NCBI GenBank assembly: GCA_037176705.1
Contig: CM073905.1
Location: 27,560,986-27,624,985 of the forward strand
Source: Molossus alvarezi
Taxonomy: Eukaryota > Chordata > Mammalia > Chiroptera > Molossidae
Direction: 5' to 3'
DNA length: 64,000 bases
The notes beneath the pieces are model-generated. The model was not told the DNA's origin and did no database searches. It saw nothing but the letters and a program-made list of their open reading frames with translations. The position numbers and the translations under genes were made by a program. Shown one piece after another: positions 48,501 through 58,800 of the stretch (position 1 is its first letter; each line of letters starts with the position of its first letter).

Positions 48501-49819
48501 ACGTGCCCTTGACCGGAATTGAACCCACAACTCTTTGGTCTGCAGGCCGACGCTCTAACCTCTGAGCCGAAACTGGCCAGGGCTAGGTAGTCATTTTCCA
48601 TTGAACATACAAGATGGGTACTTTTTAGATATGACAGTAATTTGCTTGTTAGAAAACTTTTTTAAAATATCTAATCTGGCTTGAATTGTGTGTACTTGCA
48701 AAGGAATTTGTGTTTTGGAAACAGCTTGAAATTGTTCCCTTGGTGAGCTCACACCTTCGCCTGCTCAGTTTCCTCCAAAGGGACTTATTTCTACTACAAA
48801 CAAGAGTTTTCTTTTTACCTTCTTGAAGTGGTCCTGTGAGGAACTTAAGAGGAAACTCACGTTCTCAGCATTTCCACCGTGGCCAACTTTTACTGCAGAT
48901 GATCACAGTCCTCCTCAGAAGGAAATCATTGTTTTCTTAGGGCTTAGACTTAAAAAAAAGAAGAACACATCCATTCTTTTGTGCATTAGTAGCAATAAGA
49001 ATGATTATCTTTGGAGCCTGTACTGTGTGCCAGGCACTATATTATCCCATTTAAGTCTCACAACAACTCTATGAAGTTGATAATACTGCGGATAGTGGGA
49101 CAGTAATTATCCCCACTTCCAGCAAACCGAGGCTTATAGGGATGAAGTGATTTCTCGGATTACATAGCTAATAAGCAGCCAAGCCAGCCCAAGCCCAGGG
49201 CCACCAGACTCTAGGGCCTGGGTTTCTCACTCGCGTACCACACACACTGTGCTTATTGCATCGACCCCCATTCTACCCCCCTCCCCCGCAACCAAAGAAA
49301 GTTTTTCAGAACCTGCTTATTCTGATGACATTTCAGAAGTTTATCCTACTTTGTGCAGTGCTCACTTATGGTACCCTTCTCTTCACACCTCCGACATCTG
49401 AAGCTTATATTTATGAAAAGACATTACTAAACACAAACTCCTTTTTTATCTGTGGCTGTGCCCATTATACAGAAACCACATTTAAGGACCTATGTAAGTT
49501 CTCCTATAAAGGGAACGGCTGGCCTTTTTGATGTACGTCATTAAGAAAAGCTATTTCAATTTCATTTTCAAGGGCAGTTTTTCTAAAGAAGGAGTTGCTG
49601 CCACGTGCTAAAAAGGAGGGTGAGTTTTGAGGCTGGTGTCAGGGGGCTAGAGGTGGCAAATCAAACGGTGTTTTGTGTTCCAGGGGCACCTCATCCCACG
49701 TCCAGTCACTGGAAATCTCAGCACCCTTTCCACGGAAGACTTACCAGTAACATGGTCTGCAAACACTGTGAACACCAGGTAAATGCAATACCACTGTTTT
49801 ATATCTTCTTGGGAGGTTT

Positions 49820-49898
<79 letters not shown>

Positions 49899-52800
49899 TT
49901 CTTTCTCTGTTTTTATTGGATTTTAGAGAGAGAGAAAGGGAGCGAGAGAGATAGAAACATCGACGTGAGAGAAACATCAATCGGCTGCCTCCTGCACACC
50001 CCCTTCTGGGGATTGAGCCTGCAACCAGGGCACATGCCATGACTGGGGATCAAACTGGGACCTCTCTCAGTCCATGGGCCGACGCTCAATCCACTGAGCC
50101 ACACCAACAGGGTGGGAGGTTTTTTTTTAAGTTAAGATTCATGAAGAATCAAGAGAGTGTGGACTGACATTGGTATATGCCATTGGTGATTGCTTGGGCT
50201 CTTCACACTTAGTGGATGGACTGCCCCCCTGTGGTCAGTGCTAACATGTCATCTGATTCTCAGGTGGCACCTTCTGTGCCGAGCACAGCGGACCCACTGT
50301 GGGTTGGCAAGAACTCGAGTCCTGAGTGTGGGTCTGTACTGATGGTGAACATGACAGATTCTAGGGCTGTTGTTCTGTTTTTTGCTTTTGAGGTTTTAAA
50401 ATAATTTTCTATTTGGAAATTTTCTAACAATACAGAAATAGAGAATTATTCAACCATCACCTCAAACAGTTTTAGGATAGTTTCGTCATCATCACTCCCC
50501 CCCACAAAAAAGACCGGTATCCACTAGCGGTTACTCCCCACTCCCCTCCTCTCATGCACACACTTCCAGCTCTAGGCAACCACTCACCTACTTTCTTTGT
50601 TGTTGTTGTTTTAATTTTTTTATCCTCACCCTCAGATATGTTTTGGGTTTTTTTTAGTTGATTTTAGAGAGAGGGAATCGAACCTGAAACCATTTGTTGT
50701 ACGGGACGATGCTCCAACCGGCTGAGCCACGTGGCCAGGGCTAATCTATCTGTCTGTGTGGATTTGCCTACCCTGGACAGTCCATATAAGTGGACCCTAC
50801 AACACATGGTCCCTTGTGCCTGGCTTCTTGCACTCAGCATCGTGTTTCCAGGGCTCACCCATGTTGTGGCAGAGTCAGTACTTCATTCCCGCTTGTTACC
50901 AAACAATATTCCAGTGTGTGGCTAGACCACATTCTGTTTATCCATTCATCAGTTGTAGCCATTTGGTCGTTCCCACTTTTTGGCTGTGGTGTATAATGCC
51001 GCTGTGAACACTTACGCGCAGGTTTTTGTTTGGGCATGTTTTCATTTCTCCAGGGTATATTCCTGGGAGTAGAATAAGTGGTAACTCTATGTTTAACCTT
51101 TTGAGGAATAGCCAGACTGTTTTCCAAAGTGGCTGTACCATTTTGCATTCTCACCAGCAGTGAATAAGGTTTCCAATTTTTCTACGTCCTCACTAATACT
51201 TGTTATCTGACTTTTTAGTTATAGCCATCCTAATATATGTGAAGTGGTGTCTCATTGTGGTTTCTTTAAAATAAATAAATAAATAAGGTCCAGCCCTGGC
51301 TGGGTGACTCGGTTGGAGTATCATCTCGTATGCCAAAAAGGTTGTGGGTTCGATTCCTGGTCAGGGCACATACCTAGGTTATGGATTCGATCCTGGGTCA
51401 GGGCATATACAGGAGGCAACTGATCGATGTTTCTCTCTTGTTCACTCTCTAAAATCAGTAAACATGCCCAGCTGGTGTGGCTCAGCAGTTGAGCGTCAAC
51501 CCATGCACCAAGGGGTCACCAGTTTGATTCCCAGTCAGGGCACATGCCCAGGTTGTGGGGGCCAGATCCCCAGTGGGAGGCATGCAGGGGGTGGCCAATC
51601 AATGTTCTCCCTCATTGATGTTTCTCTCTCTTCCTCTCCCTTCCTCTCTCTCTAACATCAATAAAGAAAAAATTTTTTAATAAGATAAAATCAGTAAACT
51701 ATCCTCGGGTGAGGATAAACATTTTGAAAAAGGGTCCATAATCTACGGCCATACCACCCTGAACGCGCCCGATCTCGTCTGATCTCTGAAAAAGGGTCCA
51801 TAGCTTACAAATCATGTATCTTAAATATCTTTTCATCTATAATTTGCCCATTCATCTTTTTTATTTTTCTTTGCATTTTATTTGTATTTTAATGATATTG
51901 TAAGTGGAATTTTAAAATATTTTTCTAGTATGTAGAAATACAGTTGGGTTGCCCTGGCCTGTTTGGCTCAGCAGTTAGCGTGTCGGCCTGTGGTCCAGAG
52001 AGACCCGGGTTCGGTTCCCGCTAAGGGCATGTACCTCGGTTGCAGTTTGTCCCCAGCCCTGGTTGGGTTGTGTGGGTGGCAGCCACTCGATGCGTCCCTT
52101 TCACGTCAATGTTTCTCTCTCTCCCTCCCGCTCTGTCTGAACAAAAAATGGAAAAATGTCCTAGGGTGAGAATAAAAAAAAAGAAATACAGCCCTGGCCG
52201 GTTTGGCTCAGCGGTTAGAGCATCGGCCTGCGGTCCGGAGAGACCCGGGTTCGATTCCCGCTAAGGGCATGTACCTCGGTTGCAGTTTGTCCCAGGCCCT
52301 GGTTGGTCGTGCGGGTAGCAGCCACTCAATGTGTCTCTTTCACATCGATGTTTCTCTCTCCCTCTCTCTTCCTCTCTCTCCCTCCCACTCTACCTGAACA
52401 AAAAATGGAAAAATGTCCTTGGGAGGATAAAAAAAAAAAAAAGAAATACAGTTGTGTTTGTATATTGACCTTGTATCTTGAAATCTTGCAAAAACTCATT
52501 TATTGGTTCCAGAAACTTTGTTGTAGATTCCTTAGAATACTGTTTAGTATTTTGTTGTAATTTCTCTATTGGCTTTTAGCTATACTTTTTAAATTTGGGG
52601 AGGGGAGTGGATGTGATGAAATCATGCAATTTAACTTAATCATGGTCCATTTAGAGTTAATATTTATATTCCATGTAACAGGAAACTTACAGAAGTATAG
52701 TTCTATTACCCCATCCTTTGTGTGTTATTTTTGTCACATATGTTTACATCTACATATATTACAGACCCCATAATACTGTCATAACTTTTGCTTTAGAGTT

Positions 52801-55800
52801 AACTGTGTTTAAAAGAAATAAAAAAGAAAACAACTTTACCTTTGCTGTTTTCAGTGTTCTTCGGTCCTTCCTGTAGACCCAAGTCCATTTGGTGTTTTTT
52901 CCATTCAGCCTAAAAAGATTCCTGCAACATTTCTTGCAGCTCTATTGGCAACAAAGTTACTTAGATTTAATTTGTATGAAAATGGTTTTGTTTTGCCTTT
53001 TTATTTTTATCTTATTTTATTTTTTTAATCCTCACCCGAGGGTATTTTTCTACTTATCTTCAGATAGAGTGGGAGGGAGAGAGAGAGAGAGGGAAAGGGA
53101 GAGAGACAGAAACATCAACTGCTTGCCTCCCGCACAACCCTGACCAGGGCTCGAACTGCAACCAAGGTATGTGCCCTTGACCGGAATCGAACCCGCAACT
53201 CTTTGGTCTGCGGGCCAATGTTCTAATGGCTGAGCCAAACTGGCCAGGGCTGTTTTGCCTTTTTTTAAAGAATAGTTTTGCTGAATGTAGAATTTTGGGT
53301 TGACAGTGTTGCTGTTGTTTTGTTTTCATTTGGTTTATTTTAAATTCATCACTCTGTAGGCATTGTTCTGTTGTCTTTTGACCTGCATTTGTTTCTAATG
53401 CAAAGTCAGCCTCAGTCATTTCATCCCTTGGTATATAAAGTGCCATTTTTTTCTCTGGCTGCTTACACGATTTCCTCTCTATTTTGGGGTTTCAGCAGTT
53501 TGTCCATGCAGTGCATAAATATGGTTTTCTTTGGATTTGCTTGGAGTTTGCTGAATTTCCTAAATCTGTACATTTATGTTTTTCACCAAATTTGTACATT
53601 GTTTTGGGGAGACCCTCAAATAAAAAAGCCACACAGTGAATATTTCACCCATGGAGCTCCTGTTTTTTCCAAGACTTGACTTCAATTCCTGCCTGCTTTT
53701 GGTAGCTCTTCACTCATTAAAATAGTTTTGTTTTGTTTGAGTCCAGATTTTACAATTGTTATCTCAAGGAGAGTTAGTCTAGCCAAGCTGCTCTGCCATC
53801 ACCCAAAACAGGAACTTTAACCCTATTTTATCATGTGTGTTTTTTTTTTAATTAATAATATAACATGTACATCTGTCCACATAATTATGCATTCTTCTAC
53901 TACACTATTTTTAACATAGTATTCCACTCTCTGGACATGATAGAATTTATTTAGTCACCCCGTAGAAATTTCAGCCCTTCACATTTTGCTGTTATAAATA
54001 ATGCTGTGATAAGCATCCTTGTAGTTATGTTCATGGTTATCTCCTTAGGCTAAAAATCCCAAATGGCCGAGTCAGCTGTGTCCTCTTAGTTTTTCCAAGC
54101 TGTTCTTTAGTATTATTGTACCTCTTCTGTTTGAAGGTCTTTTTTCATAGAACTTCCTTCTAGGTAAGTACATTATGTTTCATTATGTTAATGTGGGACA
54201 TCTAAAGGCTAAACTTTAATAAGCATATATCTTCCGACCTATAAAGCCTTGACTTGAACTTCAGTCCTTTCTGGATTTTCTGCAATGTGTGTTTCAGAGC
54301 CCTGTTCGATTTGATACCTTTGATAGCCTCTCACTCAGCATCCCGGCTGCCACATGGGTATGTACTGATCTGTGGTTACTGTGGGGTCTGTTTTGAAGAC
54401 ATCCGAATCTGGAAGGGCTTTGAGGCATTTTATGTAGCTCAAGTGCCATGTGGTACTCGGACCCGTGGTGGGTGGAACCCATCTTAGTTTTAATGTATAG
54501 TACCATGGCCCAATCTGGGGGGAGCAGAGGTGGGTGGTTTTCCTCTGGCTGCAGAAATTTTGGCTTTTTTTAAAATACATATGCACACACATTAATCTTA
54601 TTCGAAAATATCTAAAACAGTGCAGAGGTCCGTAATTGTCTGCAGTATTATGTCCTCATACCTTGACTCCGCTGTGGTAGCAAGTCTGGGGTGCTTTGAG
54701 CTCCGCGTTTGTTCAGAGGCATCCAGTTGTGTCTGTGATGCTTTTTTGCCTACATAAGTGGAAGCAAAGCTCTGGGATTCATGATGCCATGTGTTCATCG
54801 TGTCAGGTAGCTCCCTTTTGAATTGTAATAACGAGTTTTCTTCTCGTGCTGTAGGGTCATCCATTGACCCTGGACCACTGCCTTCACCACTTCATTTCAT
54901 CAGAATCAGTGCGGGGTGTTGTATGTGACAACTGTACAAAGGTAGGCCATTAGCCCCAAATGCCATCTCCCCGCTGGTCTGTATGCCCTGGTATAGCACC
55001 TCTCACACCACTGGCCCTGAGCTCTTGTGGCTATTCCCAGAGGAGCTTGTCAGCCACTGCCGTTTCTGCCCGGGGTGGGAAATTGGCTCCACATGGACCA
55101 GGTCGCGTTCCCTGATGAGTTTTGTTTTATCCACCAACTGTTAAAGAAGAACTTTGAATACTGTGCTTTGAGATTGGACATGCCCTCTCTCCAGTTTGCT
55201 GCACCCCTCTCTTCCCACTTGTCGCACAGCCCACAGGCCGCATACGAGGCCCTTGAAGTCAGTACCATCTAACGTCACACACCTCTCCAAATTAGCCTGG
55301 CCAAATAGAGCAGGCTGATTTTTTTTTCCACTTTTTTTTTCTTTATTGATTTTAGAGAGAGAAGAAGTGGGAAGGAGAGATAGAAACATCGATGAGAGAG
55401 AACATCGACTGGCCGCCTCCTGCATGCCCCCCACTGGGGATTTGGCCCACAACCTGGGCATGTATCCGAGCAGGCTAATCTTCAAGCTGATAATTTTGTA
55501 TGGCGCAAGAATGATATTATAAATATCCAACTGGCCCTTGGCAGAAAAAAAAAGGTTCCCCACCCTTAGGGCCTAAGGAATTGAATTTCACCCTCTTAAC
55601 TAAGAGGGACTGTGTGGAACAGAAGTTTTGAAGACACAACAGAACAGATGACCTGCCAGTGTCAGAGCTGCTTCGTTTCTCTTGCCTCCGCTGTCGCTGT
55701 TTCTTAAGGAATAAAACTGAAAACAACCCACAAATAATTGGGCACCTGAGTTCATTTCAGCAGGTAGAAGTGGAGAGCCAGTTGAATACAGGTATAAGTG

Positions 55801-58800
55801 ACGGCAGCCTGATGGCAGCTCTCCATAGATGTCCTTTCAAGAATTTCAGCACAGAGATGTTTCTTTTATTTCAGATTGAAGCCCAAGGGACGCTGAATGG
55901 GGAAAAGGTGGAACACCAGAGGACCACTTTCGTTAAGCAGTTGAAGCTTGGGAAGGTGAGCCCACAGCACACACCCTGTGGCCCTGCCCTCGAGGACTCC
56001 TGGTGGCCGGCCCCAACATGCAGCACTTTGGTCCCCTCCCTTCCCCGCAGCTCCCTCAGTGTCTGTGCATCCACCTCCAGCGGCTGAGCTGGTCCAGCCA
56101 CGGCACGCCCCTGAAGCGGCACGAGCACGTGCAGTTCAACGAGTTCCTGATGATGGACATCTACAAGTACCGCCTCCTCGGCCGTAGACCTGGTCAGCAC
56201 AGCCCCAAGCTGGACGAGAAGGCAGGGCCCGCGCTGGAACTGCAGGACAGACTGGCAGCCCCCCGATCAGGTGTGTGCCCAGGGAGCTAAGGCCGCAGGC
56301 CTGCGGTGCAGAGGAGAGGAATTTGGCATTGCCGGCTTCTGGGCCTTTATGCCATGAAGCTTGTCCAGTGGTTGCTGAAATTCTCGAGAACAGCCTGATT
56401 GGGGGGCAGAAGCATAAAGATTTCTTAAAGGAGGTTAAAATTATATAGTAATGAGATATATAGTTTTGAAAAATATCACAGTTATAAAACTATAGGAAAA
56501 AAAGCTTAAGATTTCTGTCTGGTCTTTTGACTAAGCAGTAATTGGCTCACATCATATCATTCCAATGAATTTTTTTATGCTTTTATATTTATTTTTTTTA
56601 AGAGAGAGAGGAAGGGAGAGGGAAAGAGAAACATCAATGTGAGAGAGAATCATCGATCAGCTGCTCCCCACATGCCCCCTCACACTGGGGATTGAGCCCG
56701 AAATCCTGGGCGTGTGCCCTGACTGGGAATCAAACCAGTGACCTTTTGGTGCATGGGATGACGCCCTGCTGACCAAGCCACACTAGCCAGGGCCCAGTGA
56801 ATTTCTTGTGTTTTTCCCCCTAGCATAGTCTTCTCATTTATACAGAAAACGTGGGAGGAGATGTCCTGGCTGGAGATCACGGAACATCTTATTGGGGTTG
56901 GTGCGTCTCCGTTACTGAATGCCTCATTTATGATCTAATTCCGTTACCAGCCTCACTTGAGGCCACTCATTGAATTGGGTCCCAGTGAAGCAGGTAGCCA
57001 TTATTGCCCTCAGGCTCTGAGGAGAAATCAAGGCTTCAAGAGGTCACATGACTGGTCCACAGGCAAACAGCAAATGAGAGCACTGGCCCCAGAAGGCAGT
57101 GCTGGGCAATTCTGTAAATGCATCTTATATAGTTTGCTGAGTTCTTTAGAGTTAGAGATGAGGAAAACCCCCGACTTCAGGGCTCCAAGCCTGAACTCAG
57201 CACTTGTGTGCTGCTCCTGTCCCGACTGTCTCCCCCGAGTGGGAGTGCAGGGCTGCTCGCGTTCGAAGCCTGGTGCTCTGGTTAAAGGGCCAGCAGTGAC
57301 CTGCCTGGTACGTAAAGCCCCTTACATGTGACACTTGGAAGGAAAAGAGATGTAAATATCTCGATAATTATTTTATCTACACCCATAAACATTTATTTAC
57401 ACTGTTCCATGTTGGTACCCCTTAGAAGCTGACAATTGAAGAAGAGAGAGTGTTTAGATGGGTGGTTCCCAACAGGGGGTTTTGCTTCCCAGAATACATT
57501 GGGCAGTGGCTGGTGACATTTCTGACTGTCGCAACTGAGAGAGGGGTGTTACTGGTATTTAGTAGGGAGAGGCCAGAGATGCAATGCACAGGACAGCCCC
57601 CACAACAAAGAATTATCCATCCCAAGTGCCAGTCATGTCAAGGTAGAGAAACCTTGGTTTAGGTCAAAATGCCAGTAAATTAGCTACTGCTTAACTCTGA
57701 CACGGGCTCTGAGCAGAGAGGGGTTTACAAAGCTGTCAAAGTGAACAGCAGACCACTTTGATATGCTCTTCCTATTGGGGATTAAAACGGACAGAAAGGT
57801 AGAAAATTTTACAACATAACAAAAAGAAATATTTGTTTTTTCTTTGTGGCATTATTGGGTAAATTTCAGCGTAATCAAAACCATGTTTTGCTTACCCACA
57901 CCCACTGCTAATTTTAATTGCCTCGGGCCTTTTTCTCTTGCAGTTCTGAATCAGCCAGGGGGCCCCAAAACCCAAATTTTTATGAATGGTGCCTGCTCCC
58001 CGTCTTTGTTGCCTACCCTGCCAGCCCCAATGCCCTTCCCCCTCCCAGTTGTTCCGGACTACAGGTGAGCTGCTCTTTAGAGGCACAGTCTTCATTCCTT
58101 GTAAGCTGCTGTTTCTCTTGGTTTCCAAAGTCAGCATTTCACAGAAATTAATGTAGAGATAGCTTTCTTTCATTTTAAGGTGGAAATTCACTATTATGCA
58201 TTCCTGTTTATTTTTGTCCAAAATGCAAGTCACTTAATTTAAATGTTATATGTATGTGTGCGTATATGTATGACTGTATTTAGAAAAAAGTATAAAGCAG
58301 AAAAAAATATTTTTTTTTGCACATGTTCCTACCGGGAACCAAACCCGGGACTCTCTGGTCCACAGGCCGACGCTCCAACCGCTGAGCCAATCTGGCCAGG
58401 GCATAAAGCAGAAAATTTTAAATTTCTTGGGATACTACCTAGAGATCACCAGTTAAATCCGTAAGGTGTTCCATTCTGTAAAGTTACGTGTGTGCACACG
58501 CACATGCATGTACGCTTTTAGAATGGACATTGTACCAGTAAATACGGGTCTGTATTTTTATGGTTGTGTAGTATTCTCTTATATGGATGTACCATTGTAT
58601 CTGCCCCATTACTGAATATCTAGGATTGTTTTACTTTTGTCTGTAAACCTCTTTGTTGTATTTGTAAACCACTGGCATTTGTTGCTACCATTCAGCTCCT
58701 CCATGTACCTCTTCCGGCTGATGGCAGTTGTTGTCCACCATGGGGACATGCACTCTGGACACTTCGTGACTTACCGACGGTCCCCACCTTCGGCCAAGAA

